DNA of 64,000 nucleotides, from NCBI GenBank assembly GCA_031178005.1, contig JAPSJV010000007.1, positions 61,184-125,183 of the forward strand. The letters run 5' to 3'. Every line of letters starts with the position of its first letter. The first letter of the stretch is position 1. This document shows, one piece after another, positions 53,718 to 62,309 of this stretch. The DNA comes from Pseudarthrobacter sp. Lineage in GTDB: Bacteria > Actinomycetota > Actinomycetes > Actinomycetales > Micrococcaceae. Both the position numbers and the translations under genes were made by a program. The notes under the pieces are model-generated. The model saw only the letters and a list, made by a program, of their open reading frames with translations, was not told the DNA's origin and did not search any database.

Positions 53718-53748
53718 GCATAAACTGACTGCCGCACATAGTTTATGC
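53718..53748. promoter_or_regulatory. Inverted repeat in the hisS/ppi divergent region
   Basis: GCATAAACT (53718-53726) and AGTTTATGC (53740-53748) are perfect inverted 9-mers 13 bases apart, 89 bases before hisS. AT-rich arms in a GC-rich region suggest an operator or promoter element rather than a terminator. Confidence 0.4.
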
Positions 53749-53836
53749 ATGACCGGCCGGGCTGCAGCGGTTCCTGATGCGTTTCGGACCGATTCCCGCA
53801 AAATGCCGGCACCAACACCTGAGGAGACATTCCACC

Positions 53837-55180
53837 ATGGCACGCACCGCCTCCCTGTCCGGATTCCCCGAGTGGCTTCCCGAGGAACGGCTGGTGGAGC
53901 AGCATGTGCTGGATACCTTGCGCCGGGTATTTGAGCTGCACGGTTTTGGTTCAATCGAAACGAGGGCTGTAGAAACTGTTGGCCAGTTGCTCCGCAAGGG
54001 CGAAATCGACAAGGAAGTCTACGGGCTCAGCCGTCTCCAGGATGATGAAGGAAACGCCGCCGCCGCCAGCCAGGATCCCAATGCCCTGGCCCTGCACTTT
54101 GACCTCACGGTGCCCTTTGCCAGGTATGTGGTGGAGAACGCCGGGTATCTGGCGTTTCCCTTCCGCCGGTACCAGATCCAGAAGGTCTGGCGTGGCGAGC
54201 GTCCCCAGGAAGGCCGTGCGCGCGAGTTCACCCAGGCCGATATCGACGTCGTGGGAGACGGCGAGCTGCCCTTCCGCTACGACGTCGAAATAGCGCTGGT
54301 GATCGCAGAAGCCCTTAGCGCCCTGCCTATTCCGGAATTCAAGCTGCGTATCAATAACCGCAAACTTGCCGAAGGTTTCTACCGCGGGATCGGACTGGTT
54401 GACACTGCGGGCGTGCTGCGGAGCATCGACAAGCTGGAGAAGATCGGGGCGGCACGGGTTTCCGAACTGCTGCAGTCCGAACTGGGTGCCACTCCCGAAC
54501 AGGCCGAACTGGCACTGAAGCTGGCCGGTATCCGAACAGAAGACACCGCCTTTGTTGAGCAGGTGCGGGCACTCGGCGTGACGGACCCGCTTCTCGAAGA
54601 GGGACTCAGCGAACTCGAACAGGTCATCCACGCCGTCGTACAGCGCGCACCGGGCAAGGTGGTGGCGGACCTGAGCATTGCCCGCGGGCTGGACTACTAC
54701 ACCGGAACCGTCGTAGAGACGGTCCTGGTGGGCCACGAACAGCTCGGCTCAATCTGCTCCGGTGGCCGTTATGACGCGTTGGCTTCCAAGGGCAGCCGGA
54801 AATTCCCGGGCGTAGGCCTGTCAATCGGAGTGACCCGCCTGGTTTCCAGGATCCTCAGCCAGGACTTCGCCAAGGCGTCCCGTTCCGTCCCCACAGCAGT
54901 CCTCGTAGCCTTGAGCAACGATGATTCATGGAGTGCTGCGCAGGACGTCGCTGCACAGCTGCGCGGCCGCGGGATCTCCACCGAGGTTGCGGCCAAAGCC
55001 GAGAAGTTCGGCAAGCAGATCAAGTTCGCCGACCGCCGCGGTATTCCGTTTGTCTGGTTTACCGACGACGACGGCAAGCACCAGGTCAAGGACATCCGCT
55101 CCGGTGAACAAACCGATGCGGAGCCAGCAACCTGGATGCCGCCGTCGGAAGACCTGGCCGTGCAGGTTGTGACCGGCTAG
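53837..55180 (+). CDS. hisS: Histidyl-tRNA synthetase
   Basis: A 447-residue class II synthetase. Motif 2 is FRRYQIQKVWRGERPQEGRAREFTQADID; the histidine-specific sequences SIARGLDYYTGTV and the motif 3 region SICSGGRYDALAS are present, with an anticodon domain at the C-terminus. I chose ATG 53837 because GAGGAGA precedes it; the frame opens 20 codons earlier. Its stop codon shares the bases CTAG (55177-55180) with the stop of the convergent small gene. Confidence 0.95.
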   Translation: MARTASLSGFPEWLPEERLVEQHVLDTLRRVFELHGFGSIETRAVETVGQLLRKGEIDKEVYGLSRLQDDEGNAAAASQDPNALALHFDLTVPFARYVVENAGYLAFPFRRYQIQKVWRGERPQEGRAREFTQADIDVVGDGELPFRYDVEIALVIAEALSALPIPEFKLRINNRKLAEGFYRGIGLVDTAGVLRSIDKLEKIGAARVSELLQSELGATPEQAELALKLAGIRTEDTAFVEQVRALGVTDPLLEEGLSELEQVIHAVVQRAPGKVVADLSIARGLDYYTGTVVETVLVGHEQLGSICSGGRYDALASKGSRKFPGVGLSIGVTRLVSRILSQDFAKASRSVPTAVLVALSNDDSWSAAQDVAAQLRGRGISTEVAAKAEKFGKQIKFADRRGIPFVWFTDDDGKHQVKDIRSGEQTDAEPATWMPPSEDLAVQVVTG

Positions 55181-55500
55181 CTTCCGCTCCGGCCCTCGCC
55201 CCCTGCGGGGGTTTCGGGATTGTCGGATTCGTCAGGATGCAACAGGTCGCGTTGTGCAAGGTCGGCCTCTTCAGACGCTTCCGGCGGGAGCGGATCGGTG
55301 GCCGGCGGAACGTCGCCAGGGGCGTAGTCCGCAAGGCCTGCCGCCACGCGCTCCTGCTCCGCGGCGGCCTGGAAATCGTCGTCGTCGATCCGTTCCGGCA
55401 TCTTGGCGTGTCCGGTACGGGTGGATGTCGGCAGCGCGTCTTCCTGCGGGTCTATGACATCGTCGAGTCCCGGCGTCCGGGTTTCGTCCTTGTCAACCAT
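55177..55500 (-). CDS. Small acidic hydrophilic protein, 107 residues
   Basis: An Asp/Glu/Pro-rich protein without hydrophobic segments or cysteines, probably disordered. No family recognised. ATG 55500 has AAGGAG 8 bases upstream; GTG 55509 is in frame but overlaps that site. It lies downstream of the baeRF-type gene on the same strand, and a similar acidic protein (56702-56926) lies on that gene's other side. A stress or chaperone-like role would be guesswork. Confidence 0.6.
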   Translation of the reverse strand: MVDKDETRTPGLDDVIDPQEDALPTSTRTGHAKMPERIDDDDFQAAAEQERVAAGLADYAPGDVPPATDPLPPEASEEADLAQRDLLHPDESDNPETPAGGEGRSGS

Positions 55501-55556
55501 GATTGTCACTCCTTACGTCGTGGTACCAAGTCGATCTTGATCGGCAGCGCCGCTGG

Positions 55557-56705
55557 TTACGATGAGCCCGGCACTCCGGGGCCGGTAGGCCAACGCAGCA
55601 GTGCCGCCACATCCACGCCGTCCGGCAAGGCCCCGCCGGGAACCAGTACGACGTCGGCATCAGTCAAGGCAGCAGCACGGAGGAGGGCCGCCGGCCCGGG
55701 CGCCTCGCCTAACACCCCGGCGGCCAACGACTCGCCTTCCGATGTTGCAATCCATGGTTCTGCGTCCAGCGCAAGGAACGTCCGGTCCTGCAAGGCATCG
55801 CTGCTCAGGATCAATATGTCCACCTGCGCCTGTTGCAGGGCCCGGACCACCCCACCGGGGCCCGTGGCGGACTCCGGATTGTCCTGGCCTTCCTGCACGG
55901 CCAGCCGGTCCAGGATCTCCTGCTGTTCGGTGGCCCATTTCTCCGCCACCAGGCTGCTGACCCTGGCGTTGAGGTCCTCCGGGTTGTCGCCTTCCGTGTG
56001 GGTGTGCGAATCCACCTGCTCCACCATCGCCTGGCTGGCTTTGGAGAGTTGGTCGGTAACCAAAGCCCGGGCGCGCACATCTCCGGCCAGAATGATCAGC
56101 CGTGCGCCGCTGCTGCCGGCGACCTTGTCAACCGCTGCCGCGACGTCGTCGGCGTTGTGACGCCACACCTCCTCGGTCCGGTGCTGATAGCCGTATTGAG
56201 CCCAACCGCCGCCGGGAAATTTGCTGAGGTTCTCCTCGCTTCCCTGAACCTTTTCAACGCTTTCCGGTGTGTTCCGCACGTCCCGTGCCGCGTAGTGCAG
56301 CCGGACCTCTGCATCGCCACGGCCAACTTCCGCTACTACATATGGGAAGCTCTCCGGGCGGTGCTTCACCAAAGGCAACAAATCCGGGACGGGCGCCACG
56401 GACAACAGTTCAGGCATTGCGCGGGCACCGGGCAGCAGTTCGCTTAGTTCGGTAGTGCCCTGCCGCACCAATATGAACTGGGCCACCGGTGCCGGCTGCC
56501 CGGTGCCGCGCTGCAGTGCAGCTTCTACGGCATCGACGTCTTCCCGTGCGGCGCCGCTTGCCTCCAGTTGGGACCGCACGTTTTGCGGGCGCACATCTCC
56601 GGCTGCCAGGGTGTCCACAGTTCCGGTAGTGGCATCGACAAACACGGTGGTCCAAGGCCCGGGCCGGCGGTAGAGGTCAGCGTATTCCTTTAGGCTTTGC
56701 GTCAT
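55557..56705 (-). CDS. baeRF/Vms1-like family protein (putative peptidyl-tRNA hydrolase)
   Basis: A 382-residue protein resembling the bacterial eRF1-like (baeRF family 2, Rv2629-like) group. The central domain has the catalytic-loop equivalent FPGGGWAQYGYQHRTEEVWRHNA at about residues 163-185, corresponding to the GGQ loop of release factors, and an L7Ae-like C-terminal domain with LILSSDALQDRTFLALD. Related proteins are proposed to free peptides from stalled ribosomal complexes. Its ATG overlaps the stop of the upstream small gene by 4 bases, so the two are coupled. Confidence 0.75.
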   Translation of the reverse strand: MTQSLKEYADLYRRPGPWTTVFVDATTGTVDTLAAGDVRPQNVRSQLEASGAAREDVDAVEAALQRGTGQPAPVAQFILVRQGTTELSELLPGARAMPELLSVAPVPDLLPLVKHRPESFPYVVAEVGRGDAEVRLHYAARDVRNTPESVEKVQGSEENLSKFPGGGWAQYGYQHRTEEVWRHNADDVAAAVDKVAGSSGARLIILAGDVRARALVTDQLSKASQAMVEQVDSHTHTEGDNPEDLNARVSSLVAEKWATEQQEILDRLAVQEGQDNPESATGPGGVVRALQQAQVDILILSSDALQDRTFLALDAEPWIATSEGESLAAGVLGEAPGPAALLRAAALTDADVVLVPGGALPDGVDVAALLRWPTGPGVPGSS

Positions 56706-56926
56706 CGCTCCGGCTCCTCCGGCTGTTCCTGGTTCAGAGGCGTTTGTTCCGTTGGTGGCTGCAGGGCCTCCCGGATTTCCTCGGGATCGGTGTCATCCGG
56801 AAACGGCTCGGATTCCCGGAATTCCTCGGCGTGGGCCGGTTGGTTGCCCTGGACGATCTTCCGGCCTTCGTGTTTCATGCTCTCGTCCAATGCGGGACCA
56901 TGGGTGGTATTTCCACGTTCAACCAT
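56702..56926 (-). CDS. Small acidic protein, 74 residues
   Basis: A hydrophilic Glu/Pro-rich protein with no recognised family. It contains HEGRKIVQGNQPAHAEEF and ends EQPEEPER. It is translationally coupled (ATGA) to the baeRF-type gene, which supports a joint role. GGAAGGGAGTTCGTC precedes the ATG, so translation is likely. Codon bias is normal for the window. Confidence 0.6.
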   Translation of the reverse strand: MVERGNTTHGPALDESMKHEGRKIVQGNQPAHAEEFRESEPFPDDTDPEEIREALQPPTEQTPLNQEQPEEPER

Positions 56927-57047
56927 GACGAACTCCCTTCCACGCGGACTGTGCCGCGTCGTGAAAGCTGATCTTGTGAATCAGTCCGTCATTTCACGGT
57001 AGCACCGGAGTCGCGGCACGTGTAGGGGGCCGGCGAACGCTGGAAAG

Positions 57048-58337
57048 TCAGGCCGGACCGGCTGGCCGGCTGGTCCGCGAACGTACCTTGAGCACACCCC
57101 ACCGCCCGGCGACGCCAACCGCCAGCAAGGCCAGCATCACCAGCACCGAGGCCAGCGGCAAGGTGATCGCGAGCAGTAGGCAGGCCACAAATCCCACGGC
57201 ATTGAGCCATTTCGGGGCGTATCCGGGATGGGCCTTAAGCGTGAAGGCGGCCGCGTTTGCCACTGCGTAATACAGCAGCACACCAAAGCTGGAGAACCCC
57301 ACAACTGTCATCACATCTGCCGTAAGCAGCAGAACCACGACGGCGGCGCACACGGCCAGTTCTGCGACGAATGGCACGGAATGCCTGCCGCCGATCCGGG
57401 CCAGCGGCCCGGGCAGGTCGCCCTCGCGGGCCATGGCCATGGCCGTGCGCCCTACGCCGGCCACCAGGGCCAGGAGTGCTCCGAGACAGGCTGCAGCGGC
57501 GCCGGCTTGGACCAGCCAGGCACCTTGCCACAGGCGGGAGAAACTGACGGCGTCCAGCAGCGGCGCGGTGGATGTGCTGAGGATCCCGGGAGGAAGATGG
57601 AACTGCAGCAGCAGGGCCATGGCCACGTAAATGACGAAGGCAGCAGCCAGCGCCGCGAGGATTGCCCGGGGGATCGACCGCTGCGGGTCCTTGACCTCTT
57701 CGCCGAGGGTGGCAATGCGGGCATAGCCGGCGAACGCAAAAAACATCAGGCCCGCCGCGGGAAGGATGCCGGCCACCCCTCCCGCGGCAGTCCCGGCTAC
57801 GAAGGCAGCCATGCCGTCGCCGCGGTCGGCAGGATGTGGACCGGATATTGCGGCAATTGCCACGAAAAGCAGAGTGGCCAGGACTATGCCGAGCAGGATC
57901 CGTGTAAGCAGGGCCGTCCGTGTCAGCCCCAGCAGGTTGACACCTGTCAGCGCAACCACGGCCGCCACTGCCAGGGGAGTGGCCCAGCCTGGCGCAACGT
58001 AATGTCCGAACGTCAGAGCCATGGCGGCGCAGGAGGCTGTCTTGCCGGTCACGAAACCCCAGCCGGCCAGGAAGCCCGGCCATTCTCCCAGCTGCTTCCG
58101 TCCGTAGATGTACGTGCCGCCACTCGACGGGTACTTTGCGGCCAATACTGCTGAGGCGACGGCATTGCAGTAGGCGACGGCACCTGCCAGGAGCACTGCG
58201 GCAACCAGGTACCGCCCCGCCAGGGCAAAGGCGGGCGCGAAAACGACAAAGACTCCGGCGCCCAGCATGGAGCCCAGGCCGATCGCGGCGGCGTCGAAGG
58301 CCCCAATGGTCCGGTTGAGTTGGCGTTGTGCGGCCAT
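57048..58337 (-). CDS. APC-superfamily amino acid permease
   Basis: A 429-residue membrane transporter with about 12 hydrophobic helices. The APC hallmark is the unwound first helix [22 protein letters not shown], followed by [25 protein letters not shown] and the conserved [29 protein letters not shown] segment. The substrate is not readable. I chose ATG 58337; the frame extends upstream over aspS but no homologous residues are there. A perfect palindrome lies 40 bases upstream in the region shared with aspS. Confidence 0.88.
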   Translation of the reverse strand: MAAQRQLNRTIGAFDAAAIGLGSMLGAGVFVVFAPAFALAGRYLVAAVLLAGAVAYCNAVASAVLAAKYPSSGGTYIYGRKQLGEWPGFLAGWGFVTGKTASCAAMALTFGHYVAPGWATPLAVAAVVALTGVNLLGLTRTALLTRILLGIVLATLLFVAIAAISGPHPADRGDGMAAFVAGTAAGGVAGILPAAGLMFFAFAGYARIATLGEEVKDPQRSIPRAILAALAAAFVIYVAMALLLQFHLPPGILSTSTAPLLDAVSFSRLWQGAWLVQAGAAAACLGALLALVAGVGRTAMAMAREGDLPGPLARIGGRHSVPFVAELAVCAAVVVLLLTADVMTVVGFSSFGVLLYYAVANAAAFTLKAHPGYAPKWLNAVGFVACLLLAITLPLASVLVMLALLAVGVAGRWGVLKVRSRTSRPAGPA

Positions 58338-58376
58338 GGCTGAGGACGGTCCTTTCCAGCGGGTAAACTCGAACGG

Positions 58377-58395
58377 GATCGTTCCTGGAACGATC
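58377..58395. promoter_or_regulatory. Perfect 19-bp palindrome (operator candidate) between APC permease and aspS
   Basis: GATCGTTCCTGGAACGATC is a perfect 9+1+9 palindrome, followed by the AT-rich TTATATAT that can serve as an aspS -10 element. It lies 40 bases before the permease start and 40 bases before the aspS start. The spacing fits repressor binding over one or both promoters. Confidence 0.6.
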
Positions 58396-58434
58396 TTATA
58401 TATCCTTTTACTTTTTCCTTCAGGAAGGCATCCT

Positions 58435-60225
58435 GTGCTGCGCACACATGACCTTGGATCGCTTCGTTCCGAGCACATTGGACAGACCATAACCCTGGCC
58501 GGCTGGGTTGGCCGCCGTCGTGACCATGGCGGGGTGGCGTTCGTGGACCTGCGTGACGCCTCGGGAGTGGCGCAGGTTGTAGTGCGCGAAGAAGAAGTCT
58601 TCCACGGGCTCCGCAATGAGTACGTCCTGCAGGTTACCGGCACAGTGTCGAAGCGTCCCGAGGGTAATGAGAACCCGGCACTGGCAACCGGTGAAATCGA
58701 GGTCATCGCAGAGGACGTCACCATCCTCAATACCTCGGATCCTTTGCCGTTCCAGATTGACGAGCACGTTGAGGTGGGCGAGGAAGCCCGGCTCAAGCAC
58801 CGCTACCTGGACCTGCGCCGCCCTGGCCCGGCACGGAACCTGCGCCTTCGTTCCGAGGCCAACCGGGTTGCGCGTGAGCTCCTGCACAAGGATGGCTTTG
58901 TCGAGATCGAGACGCCTACCCTGACCCGTTCCACCCCGGAAGGTGCCCGCGACTTCCTGGTCCCGGCCCGCCTGGCTCCGGGTTCCTGGTACGCACTGCC
59001 CCAGTCCCCGCAGCTGTTCAAGCAGCTGCTCCAGGTGGGCGGCTTCGAGAAGTACTACCAGATCGCCCGTTGCTACCGGGACGAAGACTTCCGTGCGGAC
59101 CGCCAGCCTGAGTTCACGCAGCTGGACATCGAGGCCAGCTTCGTCGAACAGGATGACATCATCGCCCTGGGCGAGAACATCGTGAAGGCTCTTTGGAAGC
59201 TTATCGACGTCGAGATCCCGACGCCCATCCAGCGGATTACCTACGCGGATGCCATGGCCCGCTTCGGTTCGGACAAGCCTGACCTGCGCTTCGGCGTGGA
59301 ACTGACTGAACTGACCGACTTCTTCAAGGACACCAACTTCGGTGTTTTCAAGGCGCCCTACGTCGGTGCCGTAGTGATGCCGGGCGGCGCTTCCCAGCCC
59401 CGTCGCACTCTGGATGGCTGGCAGGAATTCGCCAAGCAGCGCGGACACAAGGGCCTTGCTTATGTGCTCTTCAAGGAAGACGGCGAGCTTGCCGGTCCCG
59501 TGGCAAAGAACCTGACGGAAATGGAGCGCGCCGGCCTGGCCGACGCGGTTGGCGCCAAAGCCGGCGACTGCATCTTCTTCGCCGCCGGCGAAAAGACGGC
59601 TGCCCGTGCCCTGCTGGGTGCCGCCCGTGTTGAAATCGGCCACCGCACCGGTCTGATCGATCCTACGGACTGGGCATTTTGCTGGGTGGTTGACGCACCG
59701 ATGTTCGAGCCTGCGGCTGCCGCAGTTGCCTCCGGTGACGTAGCAGTTGGAGGCGGTCAGTGGACCGCCGTCCACCACGCCTTCACCTCGCCCAAACCTG
59801 AGTTTATGGACAGCTTCGACAAGGATCCCGAGTCGGCACTTTCCTACGCCTATGACATCGTCTGCAACGGCAACGAAATTGGCGGCGGCTCCATCCGTAT
59901 CCACCAGCGTGATGTGCAGGAACGGGTCTTCGAACTCATGGGCCTGTCCAAGGACGACGCCCAGACCAAGTTCGGCTTCCTGCTGGAGGGCTTCAAGTTC
60001 GGGGCACCTCCGCACGGCGGAATCGCGTTTGGCTGGGACCGGGTTGTTTCGTTGATGGCGGGTGTGGAGTCCATCCGCGACGTCATCGCGTTCCCCAAAT
60101 CCGGTGGCGGCTACGACCCGCTCACCGCGGCCCCGGCCCCCATCACGCCGCAGCAGCGCAAGGAAGCCGGCGTCGACTTCAAGCCTGAGGCCAAGCCCGC
60201 CGCGAAGCCGGATTCGGCCTCCTAG
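58435..60225 (+). CDS. aspS: Aspartyl-tRNA synthetase
   Basis: A 596-residue bacterial-type class II AspRS: N-terminal OB anticodon domain ([33 protein letters not shown]), motif 2 region [28 protein letters not shown], the bacterial GAD insertion domain (about 290-420) and motif 3 [14 protein letters not shown]. The last 20 residues are Lys/Pro/Ala-rich. GTG start with AGGAAGG upstream. Whether it also charges tRNA-Asn depends on the presence of AsnRS or GatCAB elsewhere. A terminator follows at 60242. Confidence 0.96.
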   Translation: MLRTHDLGSLRSEHIGQTITLAGWVGRRRDHGGVAFVDLRDASGVAQVVVREEEVFHGLRNEYVLQVTGTVSKRPEGNENPALATGEIEVIAEDVTILNTSDPLPFQIDEHVEVGEEARLKHRYLDLRRPGPARNLRLRSEANRVARELLHKDGFVEIETPTLTRSTPEGARDFLVPARLAPGSWYALPQSPQLFKQLLQVGGFEKYYQIARCYRDEDFRADRQPEFTQLDIEASFVEQDDIIALGENIVKALWKLIDVEIPTPIQRITYADAMARFGSDKPDLRFGVELTELTDFFKDTNFGVFKAPYVGAVVMPGGASQPRRTLDGWQEFAKQRGHKGLAYVLFKEDGELAGPVAKNLTEMERAGLADAVGAKAGDCIFFAAGEKTAARALLGAARVEIGHRTGLIDPTDWAFCWVVDAPMFEPAAAAVASGDVAVGGGQWTAVHHAFTSPKPEFMDSFDKDPESALSYAYDIVCNGNEIGGGSIRIHQRDVQERVFELMGLSKDDAQTKFGFLLEGFKFGAPPHGGIAFGWDRVVSLMAGVESIRDVIAFPKSGGGYDPLTAAPAPITPQQRKEAGVDFKPEAKPAAKPDSAS

Positions 60226-60241
60226 GACCAACCGCATCAAG

Positions 60242-60286
60242 GGTTCCCCGTGCCACTGTCAGAGTGGCCGGGGAGCCTTTTGGCTT
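60242..60286 (+). terminator. Intrinsic terminator of aspS
   Basis: GGTTCCCCG with GCCACT on the left pairs with AGTGGC and CGGGGAGCC on the right around GTCAG, followed by TTTTGGCTTTTT. This is the clearest T-rich terminator in the window. Confidence 0.85.
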
Positions 60287-60303
60287 TTTACGAAGGGAGC
60301 GCC

Positions 60304-61095
60304 GTGTCCGGGACCTCAAGGGCATTGGATCTGCGCCTGATTGAAGAACTGATGGACAGCGCCTGGCCGGCCACTGTCCGGGAGGACACCGGCGAGTGGA
60401 TCATGAGGGCCGCCGGGGGAGTGACCCAGAGAGCCAACTCAGTGTGGCCCCGCCGGGAAGCCCGGGATCCTGCCAGCGCCCTGCGGGCCGCCGAACAGTG
60501 GTACGGCCGCCAGCGCCTGCCGGTCATTTTCCAGGTCTTCGATGACGAGAGAAGCTCCGGCCTGAACGCGCTGCTCGACGGGCAGCGGTTCAGCACGCAG
60601 TCGGAGACCCTGATCATGGCCGGGGCGGCCGGAGCATTGAGCCCCAACACAGCCGGGACTGCCGCGATTGAACTCGCCGATGCCCCTTCGGAGGAGTGGT
60701 TGCGCTTGTGGTGGGCGGTGGATGGTCGGGGCGGAGATGCTGAACTGGCTGTTGCCCGGGGCATCCTGGAGGGCTGCCCGTCGGTGTATGTGCTGGTGAG
60801 GGACGACGACGGCCACGCGGCCGCCGTCGGACGCCTTGCTGTTCCCGATGGGGCCGGATGGGGAGGCGTGTACTCCATGGCAACCGACAGACTGCACCGC
60901 AGGCAAGGTTATGCGTCAGCGGTGCTGGCAGCGCTCCTGGATCACGGGCAGCAGCTTGGCCTCGAAGGTTTCTGGCTCCTGGTGACGGCCGCCAACCCTG
61001 GCGCGCAATCACTGTATGGCCGGGCCGGCTTCAACGAAGTCGGCCGTTACGTGTACCGCCAAGCACCACTAAAGCGCGCGCCCGGCGGTTGCTGA
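60304..61095 (+). CDS. GNAT-family N-acetyltransferase
   Basis: A 263-residue protein with a C-terminal GNAT domain (about 125-260). The acetyl-CoA pyrophosphate loop is RLHRRQGYASAVLAALL, followed by LEGFWLLVTAANPGAQSLYGRAGFNEVGRYVY. The N-terminal half (IEELMDSAWPATVREDTGEWIMRAAGGVTQRANSVWP) is typical of actinobacterial GNATs with a pseudo-GNAT first lobe. The substrate is unknown. I chose GTG 60304 with GAAGGGAG upstream; the longer frame from 60250 would begin within the aspS terminator. Confidence 0.85.
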   Translation: MSGTSRALDLRLIEELMDSAWPATVREDTGEWIMRAAGGVTQRANSVWPRREARDPASALRAAEQWYGRQRLPVIFQVFDDERSSGLNALLDGQRFSTQSETLIMAGAAGALSPNTAGTAAIELADAPSEEWLRLWWAVDGRGGDAELAVARGILEGCPSVYVLVRDDDGHAAAVGRLAVPDGAGWGGVYSMATDRLHRRQGYASAVLAALLDHGQQLGLEGFWLLVTAANPGAQSLYGRAGFNEVGRYVYRQAPLKRAPGGC

Positions 61096-61123
61096 GCGGG
61101 AATGGGACCTCCGGACGCCGGAT

Positions 61124-61771
61124 TTACGACGGCGGATCGGTCACCATGATGTGGACGGAGCAGGCATCAACGGCTGCTTTGGCCAGGACAGTGGACTTGG
61201 GGTCCGGAATATCGAGGAATCCCAGCCGCGCCCTGGAGGCAAGATCCTTCAACACGGGGTGGTCCAGGACTTGCTCCACGAGGGCTTTGTCGCCCCCGGG
61301 CACCAGATATTCCACGCGGTGGCCGGCAAAGATCCGGGCAACCTGTTCCGCGGCAGACTCCGCCAGTGCCTCCGTCTGGTTTCCCCGACGTCGGGCGAAT
61401 CGGCTCTGGGACTGACCGCCTGCTGCCGTGCGGGACTGGACATAGCGGGACCCCGTTTTGGATGCCTGGATGCGGCCGCCGCTGGCCACGCCTACGGCAT
61501 ACCCTCCGCGCCGCACCAGGATGATACCCAGGGAACGCTCCTGCGTCGCGAGAGAGGCAAGCCGCTCCAGAGGGTTCGCGCCGGTTCCCGGGCGGCCATC
61601 AGCCGGCCAGGGTGCCCGAAGCAGCGCTGTGGCGCCGTCGGCCGCCCGAAGCAGCAGGCCGGCGTCGTCGGGCAGTTCGCCTAAAAGGCCATGGCTTGCA
61701 GCGAAGCGGTCAACCCACCCGCGCAGTCTGGGTCCCGGAACGAACGTGGTGCGGCTTGCGGGGCGGTCCAT
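61124..61771 (-). CDS. acVLRF1-type peptidyl-tRNA hydrolase (GGQ protein)
   Basis: A 215-residue member of the actinobacterial Vms1-like release factor group. The GGQ catalytic motif is intact at residues 118-120 (TAAGGQSQSRFARRRGNQ), with a conserved basic stretch after it, and the N-terminal part is the Vms1-type domain with IILVRRGGYAVGVASGGR. It should hydrolyse peptidyl-tRNA on stalled or split large ribosomal subunits. It is a different subfamily from the baeRF-type gene 4.4 kb away. Stand-alone gene, convergent to the GNAT gene. Confidence 0.8.
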   Translation of the reverse strand: MDRPASRTTFVPGPRLRGWVDRFAASHGLLGELPDDAGLLLRAADGATALLRAPWPADGRPGTGANPLERLASLATQERSLGIILVRRGGYAVGVASGGRIQASKTGSRYVQSRTAAGGQSQSRFARRRGNQTEALAESAAEQVARIFAGHRVEYLVPGGDKALVEQVLDHPVLKDLASRARLGFLDIPDPKSTVLAKAAVDACSVHIMVTDPPS

Positions 61772-61835
61772 CGCGTTGCCTCCTTGCGGCAGTCAGTGGT
61801 TTTCGGGGGTCAACGGGCATACGCAGAACGCGAGG

Positions 61836-62141
61836 TCAGTTGCCAACCAGGGCAAGCGAGACCATGGCGTGAAAAATGCTCAGGCCGTTCAGGACCAGGA
61901 CAATCCAGCCGCAGATTTTCGCAAAGGGAGCCTGAACACCGCGCCCCTCGGCCTTGCCGGCGTTCATGATTGCCAAAGGTCCAAAGACAACGCCAAACAG
62001 GAAGATTCCGATGACGGCATAGAGTGTCGCTTTGGTTCTGAACCTTTCGCCCTCAGCATCGGGGAAGGTAAAAGGATCATCGTCCCCGTAATCGTAGAGC
62101 CTTGCAGGGGCTACCTGTGGATCCGCCTCCGGCTGGGTCAT
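61836..62141 (-). CDS. Two-helix membrane protein, 101 residues
   Basis: A small protein with an acidic soluble N-terminus (about 1-37) and two transmembrane helices (about 40-58 and 74-97: LYAVIGIFLFGVVFGPLAIM and ICGWIVLVLNGLSIFHAMVS). It resembles DUF4190-type small membrane proteins but I cannot assign a family firmly. I chose ATG 62141 because GAGAGG lies 7 bases upstream; the long upstream open frame is not conserved-looking. It is divergent from rarA. Confidence 0.65.
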   Translation of the reverse strand: MTQPEADPQVAPARLYDYGDDDPFTFPDAEGERFRTKATLYAVIGIFLFGVVFGPLAIMNAGKAEGRGVQAPFAKICGWIVLVLNGLSIFHAMVSLALVGN

Positions 62142-62309
62142 CGGTGCGCCTCTCGTTCGGTCTTTCATTGGTGCACCCGAGTCTACGAACTTCACGGCGC
62201 CAGGGGGTGGGTCCAGAGCCCGGCTGTGGATAACGTCCTTGGCCGCCGCCACAGAGTGGCAATCCGTCCCGATGCCTTCTTTGTCAGCAGCTATGAGTAG
62301 CCTTGCTGT

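Noticed and set aside
58420..60240. A 606-codon open frame antisense to aspS
   Set aside because: Composition is that of a shadow frame, and it would collide with the divergent promoter region.
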